A stretch of DNA of 64,000 bases from Notospermus geniculatus (GCA_002633025.1 NMRB01001752.1:70884-134883); one strand, 5' to 3'; counted from the first letter of the stretch, positions 31,829 to 42,599 are shown. Notes: a model not told the origin generated them from the letters alone. Numbers and translations are program-made.

Positions 31829-32968
31829 TTGTTGCATAAAATGACAGGCTCTAAACCAGACTTTAAGCCGAGGGGCCACCAACGAATAAGGATGAAGACC
31901 GCTGCCCCGCGCGCGGGGCTTATTTTTACAACTAAACCTCTTGGAACGTCCCACAATAAATCAATCGTGACTGCACTATTTCTGGTTTCCATTTTATCTC
32001 ATGAGGAAGACTTGAAGGATAGTTGGGAATATCGCCTTTCTGCGCTGCTCTGGGAATGGGTGTCACCACATTTGATTGCTTTAGGGACTGCATTAAACAC
32101 ACTGACAATCTTCGTCCTGCTGAAAGGAAGGTTCGGGAAATCATCGACCAGGATGTTACTTATCACACTTGCAGTGGCAGACACATTTGTGTTATGGACA
32201 GGACTTCTAAGACATTGGATCAAGAACAGGTTTGGAGTAGATTTGCGAGATGCTGCTTCTGCAGTTTGTAAGATTCATATCTTCTCAACGTACCTCACTC
32301 TCCAATTCGCCAGTTGGATCGTGGCATTTTTGACGGTTGAAAGAATGATATCTGTTCGTTATCCCTTAAAAGCGTCTGCAATTTGTTCGAAGAGATCCAC
32401 CGCTATAGCTCTTATGTGGCTACTTGTCATTCTTGTTGCGTTCAATTCGCATTGCATTCCCTTCCACAAAATTTTTGAGGACAATTATTGTTACCACGAC
32501 GAACATAATAAAGCTCAGAATTTTTTCTACCTCGGCATCTGGACATGGCTTGATCTTTTGATGCAGTCAGGTCTCCCATTTCTTGTGATCATTTCTTGCA
32601 ATGGTGCCGTTTTATCCACGGTTGTGAAGGGGCACATAACCCGACGAAAGCTGCAGAATATTCAGCACAGGTCGGATGTCAAGTCATCTCAGTTGACAAG
32701 TATGACTTACATGTTGACCATGGTCAGTGTTATGTTTGTTCTGCTCACTATGCCTATCAATGTCTTCTTTGTTGTAGAAGGTTTCATGGACGACATCACC
32801 GCTGAGCAAACCGATCACACACTAGAAATCATATATACCTTGACAAGCCTCATCGGTTACTTGAATAACACCATCAACTTCGTTTTTTACTGCATCGGTG
32901 GGACTCAGTTTCGACGAGAGGCATTCAGAGTGTTGCATTCCCAAACCTGTCGCAACTTACTTGGATAA
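31829..32968 (+). CDS. Rhodopsin-class (class A) GPCR, peptide-receptor-like
   Basis: A seven-helix plasma-membrane receptor. In the 379-residue frame: TM1 GTALN (N90), TM2 LAVAD (D118), C147 pairing with the ECL2 Cys221, a DRY box changed to ERM (171-173), TM4 W197, TM5 P250, TM6 TMP (P309, no Trp before it), and TM7 NNTINFVFY in place of NPxxY. These variants are common in lineage-expanded invertebrate peptide receptors (FMRFamide/TRH-like); the ligand cannot be named. Single exon. The first ~55 residues look repeat-derived and basic, with only three candidate Met (1, 5, 22), so the true N-terminus may come from an upstream exon. The stop is at 32966-32968. Confidence 0.85.
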   Translation: MLHKMTGSKPDFKPRGHQRIRMKTAAPRAGLIFTTKPLGTSHNKSIVTALFLVSILSHEEDLKDSWEYRLSALLWEWVSPHLIALGTALNTLTIFVLLKGRFGKSSTRMLLITLAVADTFVLWTGLLRHWIKNRFGVDLRDAASAVCKIHIFSTYLTLQFASWIVAFLTVERMISVRYPLKASAICSKRSTAIALMWLLVILVAFNSHCIPFHKIFEDNYCYHDEHNKAQNFFYLGIWTWLDLLMQSGLPFLVIISCNGAVLSTVVKGHITRRKLQNIQHRSDVKSSQLTSMTYMLTMVSVMFVLLTMPINVFFVVEGFMDDITAEQTDHTLEIIYTLTSLIGYLNNTINFVFYCIGGTQFRREAFRVLHSQTCRNLLG

Positions 32969-32999
32969 TGAAACAGGAACGAAATGATTTTGTAGAGAA

Positions 33000-33990
33000 C
33001 ATTTGTGTTGGAATGTTAAAACTAGCTGTTCGCTACGGAAGATTCACTGAAAATTTCATACAATTTGTTGTTGTTATATAGGGAGTCGTCGACTGTACCA
33101 TCTGCCTATAGCCGTTTTTACACTACGCAGATTTTTGGCCCGGATGAACCGTGCCGTGCTCGACCCGGGCCAGGCCCGCCTCAGAAAGAGCATTTTACCC
33201 CATTTACACTGCGCCATGAAAACCGCGCCAATATCTGAATCGCCGGCTCTCCTTTCTGTGGAGGTACGAAATCTCCGTCATTTTCAATATGTCTGCACCC
33301 ATGATCATTCACGGCAATGACGTATTGAGTTCAAGGCCGATAAATGAGCATGCGCATTCACTAAAGGCGAGTCATTCAAGTGGGCCGAGCCACGGGGATC
33401 TGGGGAGTTGTTATCAAATTATTGACGATGTTCGAGGTTACTGACAATGTTCGGGGGTCGAACAACACACGGTTACTGACAACACACGTAGAGCTTCCGT
33501 AGGAAGCGAAGGGGATGCATCGAATGCACGCGCGAAATACAGAAAATCACGCCAATTTCAACCGGCCGATTCACAATAAATATCCATGATATCCACCCAA
33601 AAATGCCTCCCGATTATTCTCCAAACATTTATTCTCTACTATGATAACAATTTACCTCACTTGCATGCCCCCAAACCTGTTTTTTATACCCTATTTTGAT
33701 CGAAACTTTGCCGTTTTGAAAAGCACTTTCAGCGTTATCCACCGCGAGTGCACAGGAGCGAAGAAGCTGGACGAATTTGATTGGTTGATATTCTTCCGAG
33801 ATTTCTTCAGGCTGTAATTTTTCCTGTAATAAAACAAAAACTTTTTATATATAGTAATGTTGCATAAGTCTTCAAATGTCCATATTTACACATAACAATG
33901 GGAACATATTATTTAGCTAATATTCAGGTGTATTTTTACGATGTAAGCACGCCTCCAGCGGGAGATTATGGTACCAAACAAACAAACAAA
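33000..33990. other. No supported gene; one AAAC run
   Basis: The GPCR 3' flank is followed by GC-richer sequence at 33120-33240 (GGCCCGGATGAACC...GACCCGGGCC) and an (AAAC)n run at about 33976-33993. No TIR pair was confirmed. Confidence 0.5.
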
Positions 33991-33996
33991 CAAGGA

Positions 33997-35720
33997 GACA
34001 AACGCGGCATTTTCAAAATCCGATTTCGACCATATTCCATATATTCCATTAAGAAACCCTAAACATGTAAAAATCGCTCGTAGTTTCGAACTAAAATGGC
34101 TCTAAGAGACACAAATGTGGTATCTTGGTAAGTATACAAAAATAATTTGGCCTAAAAATAGGCCTAGCCTAGGCCTAATTAGGCTAGGCCTAGGAGGCAA
34201 GGCCTACCCTAGAAGAGGCCTAGGGCCTACCCCCCCTGCCTAGGCATGCTAGGGCCTAGGCCTAGGCCTACCCTACGTACGCCTAGGCTAGGCCTAGTGC
34301 AAATCATCCGTTGCCCCGCGTTGGTCATGAATAACCTGATCAGCCGGACCTTGACTTGAGGTAGGCCTAGGTTAAGGCCAGATAAAAAAATCTTTAGTTG
34401 AGCATCACCTCCCGCCACATTCCCCCACAAATTTTCTTGAATCTTGCCGCCTTTTTACCATTTTAGCACAAACTCTGAGATTCTCAATAGGGCCAATTGT
34501 TAGTAGGCCTAGGCCTACTGTTTAGTTTGAAATAAAAACCTTTTCTAATTTAAAGGTTCCTAATGTGGTTTGTTCCTAAGGGTTTGTGTGGAAGTTGTTG
34601 TATGGAAGCTGCAAAGCTTCAATCTCTTTCGATGATCACATTTCAGTATGAAAAATAAAAATAAAAAAAACATCCTCCCTCCTCACTTTTTACAAGTAGG
34701 CCTATGACCAGGCTTTCCGCCAGGATTTTCAAGGAGGGGGGAGGAAAAAAATTTTGAAAAAAAAAAATTTTCAAACCAAAATTTTTTTTTCGTTTTTTTT
34801 TTGTTAAAAATGGCCTCCAGAGTCATTTTTTACACTCCAAAATGCAAAATTAGTCTTCCTTCTGACAAACGCGGCATTTTCAAAATCCGATTTCGACCAT
34901 ATTCCATATATTCCATTAAGAAACCCTAAACATGTAAAAATCGCTCGTAGTTTCGAAGTAAAATGGCTCTAAGAGACACAAATGTGGTATCTTGGTAAGT
35001 ATACAAAAATAATTTGGCCTAAAAATAGGCCTAGCCTAGGCCTAATTAGGCTAGGCCTAGGAGGCGAGGCCTAGGCCTACCCCCCCCGCCTAGGCATGCT
35101 AGGGCCTAGGCCTAGGGCTAGGCCTACCCTACGCCTAGGCTAGTGCAAATCATCCGTTGCCCCGCGTTGGTCATGAATAACCTGATCAGCCGGACCTTGA
35201 CTTGAGGTAGGCCTAGGTTAAGGCCAGATAAAAAAATCTTTAGTTGAGCATCACCTCCCGCCACATTCCCCCACAAATTTTCTTGAATCTTGCCGCCTTT
35301 TTACCATTTTACTTTTAGCACAAACTCTGAGATTCTCAATAGGGCCAATTGTTAGTAGGCCTAGGCCTACTGTTTAGTTTGAAATAAAAACCTTTTCTTA
35401 AAGGTTCCTAATGTGGTTTGTTCCTAAGGGTTTGTATGGCATGTATGGAAGTTGTTGTATGGAAGCTGCAAAGCTTCAAATCTCTTTCGATGATCACATT
35501 TCAGTATGAAAAATAAAAATAAAAAAAACATCCTCCCTCCTCACTTTTTACAAGTAGGCCTGCTGACCAGGCTTTCCGCCAGGATTTTCAAGGAGGGGGG
35601 AGGAAAAAAAATTTTGAAAAAAAAAATTTTTCAAAAAATTTTTTTTCGGTTTTTTTTTTGTTAAAAATGGCCTCCAGAGTCATTTTTTACACTCCAAAAT
35701 GCAAAATTATTCTTCCTTCT
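33997..35720 (+). repeat. Recent tandem duplication, 867-bp period
   Basis: 33997-34863 and 34864-35720 are almost identical (both start GACAAACGCGGCATTTTCAA and end CCAAAATGCAAAATTA.TCTT). Each holds a TAGGCCTAGGCC-rich block (about 34155-34300 and 35025-35140), the AAAAAATCTTTAGTTGAGC end word, and the A/T homopolymer block. Differences are small indels in the simple-sequence parts. It is non-coding. Confidence 0.9.
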
Positions 35721-35744
35721 GCATGAAAATTGCATTTGAAATGT

Positions 35745-36039
35745 CAGGCGCGGATCCAGGATTTTTGGCAGAGGGGGGTCAGGACCGCTGAGAGCGGTCC
35801 TTGTAGGCGGCCGCCGAAGATACCTGCGCCAGCGGGGGGTCTGGGGGTCCTCCCCCAGCAAATTTTGAAATCTAGAAGGCCGTAGGATGCGATTTCCTGG
35901 CATCTCAGTATCAAAACAGAAGCTTTAGTCGTGCGGTTTTTTTGCTTATTGTCACAAACTATTGAAAAAAAAACAATCGGTGGTGGCGAGCAGGGGGGGG
36001 GTCACGACCCCCAAAACCCCCCCTCTGGATCCGCGCCTG
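35745..36039. mobile_element. 295-bp CAG-ended element with AATGT duplication
   Basis: CAGGCGCGGATCCAG at the left is repeated inverted at the right (CTGGATCCGCGCCTG), a perfect 15-bp TIR. AATGT flanks it (35740-35744 and 36040-36044). The related repeat at 600-660 has the site once (ACATT at 637-641), so the empty state is visible. Subterminal G-runs (GGGGGGTC...) mark both ends. CAG ends plus 5 bp suggest a hAT-like enzyme, by inference. Confidence 0.9.
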
Positions 36040-36240
36040 AATGTGTGTGTAAGAAATTAAAGAAAAACACTACTGAAGTGAAAATAGTGATGTTTGAAAA
36101 TGGTTAGTCTGCAAACTTGAGGGGGGGGAGGATATCCCCTCCTTGAAATTTTTGAGGAGGGGATCATCCCCCCCTCTCCCCCCTCTGGGAGAAACACTGT
36201 ATGACTGATGCTAAACTAAAGATTTTTTTATATGGCCTAA
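36040..36240. repeat. Remainder of the interrupted AT-rich repeat
   Basis: It continues the host repeat after the insertion (AAATTAAAGAAAAACACTAC, GGAGGGGATCATCCCC) and ends in GCTAAACTAAAGATTTTTT at about 36207, the inverted partner of the word at 35229. The outer ends of this copy are therefore about 35.22 and 36.24 kb. Confidence 0.7.
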
Positions 36241-36501
36241 AAAAGACAATGGAAAAAAGACAACACAAAAAGACAATGAGAAGACCTCCCCCCCCCGCAG
36301 GCCCAGTGGGGGCGGGCCACTCTCTCCATTGTAGGTCTATAAGGCGTAGGCCTAGGTAGACATGAAATTCAAAACACACAAAAAAAAATTGTGTTGAGTG
36401 ATAGGCCTAAAAGGCCATATTTGACAGGAAACACAATTGCAATTGAAAGGCCAACTGAAATGATTTTTATAGGCCTACATTTAGGCCTATTTAGGCCTAT
36501 G

Positions 36502-36590
36502 CAATTCAGTGAAAGTCCTATGAAAATTGGATCAACAGAGTTATGGCCCAAAATCACTTTATAATTTCATAGCAAACCATTACCATGGTT
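36502..36590 (-). repeat. Inverted repeat bracketing the PHD exon (left member)
   Basis: Its reverse complement matches 38433-38525: GACAACCAT.GTAATGGTT, TAAAGTGATTTT, GGCCATAACTC and CCAATTTTCATA.GACTTTC. Weaker similarity extends outward to about 36440 and 38585. The pair encloses the PHD-containing exon. Confidence 0.8.
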
Positions 36591-36735
36591 GTCATTATGT
36601 CAAGGCATCACCGTATTGGGTTCATGACACTGACTGAGCTGTCCACAAAATCAAAGTCTTTATTTCTATATCCAGTTTAGGCCTATGGTCATTGGGTCTT
36701 ACGACGTACGTGTTCCATTATTCTGAAGCCAATTG

Positions 36736-38219
36736 CTACATGCCCTGGTTCTTGGTACTCTTCTTCCCTCTGCCTTTGCCCTTGCCGGAACTTCCCTTCC
36801 CTCTGGCTGACTCTGGCGGTACACATGAAGGACAATACCATTTCAAACTTGACCTGCTCAGGAAGGGTTCATCACCTTTGAGCTTAACACATGGGTAGTG
36901 GAACCATTTTTGGCATTTATTGCATGCCACACTTTCTTCTTCAACTGATGATGGCTCGTCAATGCAGTCTTGCCCACACTTCCCACAGGGATAGGATTCT
37001 TCATCAGCTACAGGTGCAGGTTCATCAGTCTTTTTTTTCTTCTTGCTGGTGGTTCCACTTGCCCCTGCTGCTGCTAGTCTCGACCGGAGCGCCTGTTTCT
37101 TCTTCTTGGGCAAGGAAGCCTTGAATCTCGTCATAGTGTCACTGAATATGACCTTGCTAAAATGAGTTGTTACCCGCTCATAAGTGTCCAAAACTGCTGA
37201 ATCAAACAGGTCCTCTTCTTCAGCCTCAGGCGTTTCAAATAGGTTGAACCACGTGGCCAGAAGATCTGTGTCTGCTTGTACTGCAGATACTGTCCTGGCG
37301 AGTAGTCCTTCGTCAGCATATAAATGGAACTTCTCAAATGAGAGACAATCCTCCAATTTCGCATACAGCTGTACAAAAAACAGAAAGGTTCTGTCATTGA
37401 CATAGGTCAGTCCCCTCCGTATACCCTGTTTTTGGTATGTCTCTTCAATGCTGTCAGGGTAGTTTGTCTCTTGTATCACTGTGCCCTCACTTTGTCTCAA
37501 CTGACTTAAGACTCTCCTCTCTTTGTAGGAGAAACTTCTTACAGACCTATGATGGCTCTTTTGAGCCGCTTCACCCAAATGATAGACAGCCTTCGCCACT
37601 GATGCCCCAGCAATAAACCGGATTTTACTCTGCATGGCACCGTCAAAATCAGTAAGAGTCTTTACACCAGGTTTGCTCAATTCCATCTCTTGTTTCTGAA
37701 TCACCCGGACACTTGCCTCATGAATCAACCTCTCTACAACACTATCTACCATGCAACTACAACATTTGAACTCAGTCTTGTCACAAGCATGGCCAAGGAA
37801 TGCATTGCTCTTGGCACTGAACAAATCAGATGTTTGAAATCCAAACAAACCTGACACCCCAAAGCACTTGTTCCATGTGTCAGCCTTAGTGCCTGGTTTG
37901 CACGGTTCCTTAAGAAGCGACACACATTTCGAATACACAAATGAGAGAAAAGTCTTCAACTTGTCCCTGCTTTCATCTTCCAGCATATTCTCATACACCC
38001 TTGCCATCTGTTCCTGTGGAGGTAATAGAGAACCAGACTTTGGTGGAACTGGCACCAACTTCATAACAAAGTCTCTAATATCCCAAGGAAAATCTTCTCC
38101 AACATCCGTATCTTCCGGGTCATCTGCAACAAATGTGCCACCACTAGGTTGTGCACAGTCTACTTCCTTCATGGCACTGCTTTCTGCCTGCTCATGGAAA
38201 ACACTGGAACATGCAACAG
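36736..38219 (-). CDS. PHD-finger coding exon, probable 3' exon of the PIF1-like helicase gene
   Basis: The frame is open from an acceptor (TTTATCTTTTCAG|CTGTTGC at 38220/38219) to the stop at 36736. The hydrophobic start MLSKRSLSPSFISFCFLF seen upstream is translated intron, not a signal peptide. Encoded are about 494 residues: an acidic start, a long domain I do not recognise, a Lys-rich stretch, then a PHD finger (CGKC ... CNKCQKWFHYPC ... WYCPSC; C-x2-C, C-x2-C-x4-H-x2-C, C-x2-C) and a Gly/Lys-rich basic tail. PHD fingers usually bind histone H3 tails. The phase (1) matches the helicase donor at 38661, so a single helicase-PHD protein is likely. Alternatively it is a separate TE gene. Confidence 0.65.
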
Positions 38220-38432
38220 CTGAAAAGATAAACAAAAAACAGAATGAAATGAACGAAGGGCTCAATGACCTTTTGCTGAGCATGTGGTGTCTTCGGCTCG
38301 GGCATTGTCAGGGTTTGACATTTATTTTACGTCGGAAGGTGAAGTGCAGCTTCCATGGCCATCTGGACAATTTGGAGTGTTCTCAGAAGCTGTTCCTTCG
38401 TTCTCAGAAAGCTCTCTTGAACCCGCTGCCTG

Positions 38433-38525
38433 GACAACCATAGTAATGGTTGCAATGGAACTGTAAAGTGATTTTTGGCCATAACTCCTCTCTGTTCCAA
38501 TTTTCATAAGACTTTCACTGAATTG
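38433..38525 (+). repeat. Inverted repeat bracketing the PHD exon (right member)
   Basis: The partner of 36502-36590. It lies within the presumed helicase-PHD intron (38220-38660). Confidence 0.8.
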
Positions 38526-38660
38526 TTCCTTATTCACTGCACTTTTTATACAATAAATGTGTAAAAACCATTTCAATTGACCTGTGATCATGGTTTAAAA
38601 ATCCCCTGTAACCTCCAGTGGCTGGAAAAAAAGTTCAAAATTGCAGTATTTAATACCAAC

Positions 38661-39844
38661 CTTGTTGGTCAGACAGCCGACAACAGGAGAGATCATCACA
38701 TGGATTTTTATTTTCGGCACGTTCATAGAATGCATACACTTCATTGCTATGCCTGATGACTCCTTCGGTATTGAAGTTCTGCACTTGTAGTCCATCTTTA
38801 TGAGTGCAACGTCCGATGGCTACCCCCATCTGGCCTGGTTGAAAGAAACCATAGCAGTCTACTACTAAGTGTGTGATAGTCTGCCCCTGTGCCCGGTGAA
38901 CTGTTATAGCATGGGCCAGTTTCAGGGGAAATTGCTGGCGGTTAGCAATGGGCAATGCCCCACCATATTCGTACACAGTAAAGTTCTCTCTGGATAATTT
39001 GTGATGTTTTCCACTGAAGTTGACAGTTGGTCCATCCTGATCCAAATGTGTCACTGTTCCCTTTGAACCATTAGGCAAAGCACTGTTCAATGTCTTAATC
39101 AGAATCACGGGGCTATTGAGTTTTAATTTGAGATTTCTGGCTGCAGGACACTTTTTCAAAAGAGATGTTTGACCGCTGTCTACACACCTGTATGACTTAA
39201 CTTCCCCCTCTGTACTATCCAGTCCCTCCTGGTTGTAATAGTTCACGTCAAAGTTTGAGCTACATATTAAGACTGAATCATCAAAGTCTATTGGTCTCTG
39301 TAGTCCCTTCAATAGCCCAATTGTTTCGACACTGAGTTTTCCCTGACAAAGTTGTTGCACTGCCTTTACCAAGTCGTCCTCGTTCTGTCGATGAACAGAT
39401 ATAAGGTTTATGTGATGAGGAAAACACTTCTGGAATGCTAATGAAGTGAAACAGTACTCCCCATAATCATTGTATCTTGTTGAAGGGACAGGTGGCAACT
39501 GGAAAAAGTCACCACTGGCTATGACCTGAATGCCACCAAACAGTCTGTCACTGTTCCGAGTCCTCCTACACACAAATTCCACCTGCTTCCACACTTTTTT
39601 CGAAATCATTGAAACCTCATCAATGATAAGGACATCTGTTTCAGTAATTCTTGCTAAGCAACCTTCCCACTTATGGTCATGGTGGATGTGGTTCAACAGC
39701 TGCTCGTTTGCAAATCGCCCGTCTTGGATACCAGCCCAGTGGTGCAAGGTTGTTGCACCAACACCCAGCTGGACACTGGACATTCCAGTTGATGAAGTGG
39801 CAGCAACACGTTTTCCATTTCTTCTTAGGTCTGTGGCAATTTTC
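38661..39844 (-). CDS. PIF1-like superfamily 1B helicase exon
   Basis: The exon begins after acceptor CTTTTCTTTCAG (39845-39856) and encodes motif Ia (AATSSTGMSSVQLGVG and TLHHWAGI), Walker B DVLIIDEVSM, motif III ASGDFFQLPPV, then LKLKLNSPVILIKTLN, motif V AHAITVHRAQGQT and motif VI MGVAIGRCTH. It ends DDLSCCRLSDQQ at a donor-like AAG|GTTGGT (38661/38660); reading on gives a stop at 38650. The Walker A P-loop, which should precede motif Ia by about 20 residues, is not in this exon and was not found nearby. An upstream exon must supply it or the gene is truncated. Role: 5'-3' DNA unwinding, known for the family. It is divergent from the adjacent transposase. Confidence 0.8.
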
Positions 39845-39895
39845 CTGAAAGAAAAGTAGCATACATGTAACTCATGATAATTCAATTTTTTACAG

Positions 39896-42191
39896 GTTAA
39901 TGTTCCACATCAGGGCGATAGAAGACAGGACTGTCAAGTTGGATCACCGTATATATGACGAATACACAGCTTACTGTGTCAAGACAGACATCGCAGTGCC
40001 AGCAACCCAAACATGCTTTGGGGAGGTCCTCAGCAAGTTATATCCTTCGTTATATAGAGACAAAAAGGGAAATTATTATGGACTGGAGTACACCAAAGCT
40101 GATATGGTATTAAGTGACGTAACTTTTCCGAGCTACTGTCAAGTATCAACAGACGGAGGTGTCATCAACATAGATATACCAACTACTCATGTGGTTAACG
40201 AGAGAACACTGATTGTGAAAGTTAAGATTCAGGATTACCACCTGACAGTGAACGTGGATGGTATAGAATTGAACTTGAGTCAATTTGGACTTGCCGACAA
40301 GTTCCATCTCAACCAGAGAAATGTTGACGGATTAATTTCAGTGATGCAGAAAATAGTATTCTGTAAAGGGAGGATATCTGATGAGAAGTACTCAGCCAAA
40401 GATGTAGTAATCGAAAGGTGGAGTTCAGTAACTTCTCATGGATGTGTGGAGGTAGTTGCCAAAGGACCAACGTGTGACAGGGTAATGCCATTTAACTGCA
40501 GGGGAAACACTTGTGTGAAATGTAAAAACCATTTGAACTACTTGCTGAAAAAGGTGGGTACTGGAAAGGAGAATGACCAGAATGTGGACAACATTTCATC
40601 GCCTCCTCTGAACAATCCTCGGCAGTCTGATCCTGATCCTATGGAGGTTTTGAAGAAAGCACTACCTCATGCTCCACCTGCATTCATGACTTTAATAAAA
40701 AGTCAGCTTCTTAATTGCAATGATAAGGATGCACGGCAGCGAAAATGGGACCCTGAGGTCGTAAGTGTCTGTTTGTCGCTATGGTGTCGGTCGCCACAGG
40801 CCTACAGGGACTTAAGCGAATCTGGTATGTTAGTGTTACCATCAGAACGTTGGTTAAGCCACCAAAAGAACTTTGTGAAGCAAGAACCAGGCTTCTGTGA
40901 AGAAAATATGCAGTGGATGGCAACAGAGGCAACACGGCGTTGTGTGCCAGAAGCAGGAATGAGGGGAGGGGTCATCATCGACGAGATGAGTATCCAGGAT
41001 GATCTGCAGGTGGTTAGAAATGGAAACACTTGGAACATTGCAGGAGGAACAAATATGGGTGAAACCTGTGAGGACATTAGGATTGTAAGGCAGAACAAAA
41101 ACCAATGTGTTCTTGCCACTGAAATGCTACAGATCATATTTCTTGGATTTACAGGCTTCAGGTGGCCAGTAGCGTATTTTGCGACAACTACTGCTCTGGC
41201 TTTTGAGATCAACATATTATTCTGGCAGGCAGTTAAACTTCTGGGCAATCATGGCTTCACTGTCGAATACTGTAGTTTGGATGGTGCATCAACGAACAGG
41301 TCTTTCATTCGTATGCATTTCAGTGTTGACCCTAGAGATAACTTTTTCACCATGAAGGACAAATACGATGTAACACATGAGATTACACTAGTTCAGGACA
41401 TAAAACACACCATCAAAAAGATAAGAAATGGACTGTACTCTAGACAACTTGAAATTGATGGAGTGCCAGTTGTGTGGGACCACTGGCAGAAGGCTTACGA
41501 ATACAATCAGACTGGAGTGAGGATTCACAAGAAGCTGACTGATGAACACATAAATCTCACCACAACGACAAAGATGCGAAACCATCTAGCTATGGAGGTG
41601 TTAGATGCCAATATGCTTTATTTGATGAGAGCTTACGCCAAGCATCTAGGACCAGATCATTCCCAGCATTTGACCAAGACTATTGAACTACTTGAGAAAA
41701 CCAGTGTCTTGATTTCCATTTTTATGGATAAAAATCGGGCCATATCAACCACCGATGACATACGTCTTCAGCAGTTGTTGGATGTGATGGAATTCTTCAA
41801 GGAATGGGAACAGAAGGGGTCCAGGAACAAGGCAGCACTTCTCACAGAGCAGACCCGAGAGGATATTCACTCCGCGATAACTGGATTTGTGTCAATGACG
41901 CGGCGGATGGTCAAACTGGGGATTTCCATCACTCCTGGGTATATAAACTCAGATATCGTGGAAAACTTTTTCTGCCAACAGAGAGGCATATGCCATGGCT
42001 CCAATACCAATCCCACTGTATCACAATATGGCCCTGCTGTCAACGCAATCATACTGATGCAAAGTACGCTTTCCAAAAAATGTAACTCGGGACAGTTGCG
42101 AACACAGCCTATGGCACTGTCAGCACCAAAGAAAGCAGTGAAACGGTTGAGGCCCAGTGTCGAGAAAGTCGGTAAACAGATAAGGGTGTAG
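39896..42191 (+). CDS. P-element-superfamily transposase with RFX-like N-terminal domain
   Basis: A long intact frame of about 764 codons from acceptor TTTTTTACAG|GTTAATG; the first Met is at 39900. Residues ~18-62 (IYDEYTAYC ... FGEVLSKLYPSLY ... YYGL) resemble an RFX-type winged helix rather than the THAP finger usual in P-like enzymes. A zinc-like CRGNTCVKC lies near residue 200. Then come the P transposase RNase H blocks: KWDPEVVSVCLSLWCRSPQA, LPSERWL, GGVIIDEMSIQ (first acid), LDGASTNRSF (second acid), VQDIKHTIKKIRNGL (GTP-domain entry in P) and SDIVENFFCQQRG (probable last acid). It ends in a basic tail. No stops interrupt it, so it may be active or recently so. The N-terminus may extend into an upstream exon. 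Confidence 0.8.
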
Positions 42192-42199
42192 CGTAGGAG

Positions 42200-42310
42200 A
42201 TAGGATGGCAGAGGTGAGGTAAGTACAGTCATATATTATGTTTACTTTTAGCTGATGGCCCAGATTCCAAAGTTTTAAGGTCAGATCAACCTGTAAGAAT
42301 AAAGAAACCT
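42200..42310 (+). promoter_or_regulatory. Transposase 3' region with splice-like and polyadenylation signals
   Basis: After the stop there is GAG|GTAAGT (about 42216-42222), an acceptor-like TTACTTTTAG (about 42242-42251) and AATAAA near 42298. A 3' UTR intron followed by a poly(A) site is possible; this is sequence-signal evidence only. Confidence 0.35.
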
Positions 42311-42599
42311 ACAGGTTTTCATCACAGACAATTATTCATGATATTGCTCCTAACCGCTAAGTTCCTATAAAAGGGTCCGTCTCAAAAATACATTGAAGCC
42401 TGAGTGTGTATTTTTTTCAACAGGGGAGAGGGGGCGCTTGCAACTATGGTCACCATTTCACGTCTTTAAAAAATTGTTTGATGATGGTACATATTCTTAG
42501 ACTTAGGGGCCGACCCATTCCCTTGATGATGGTACGTTCTTAGGGGCCGTCCCATTCCTAAGACATAATAACTGACTGCATCATGTGCATCCTATGCAT

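Noticed and set aside
36736-38283. N-terminal signal peptide (MLSKRSLSPSFISFCFLFIFS) on the PHD protein
   Set aside because: The hydrophobic run is the translated polypyrimidine tract of a splice acceptor (TTTATCTTTTCAG); the exon begins after it.
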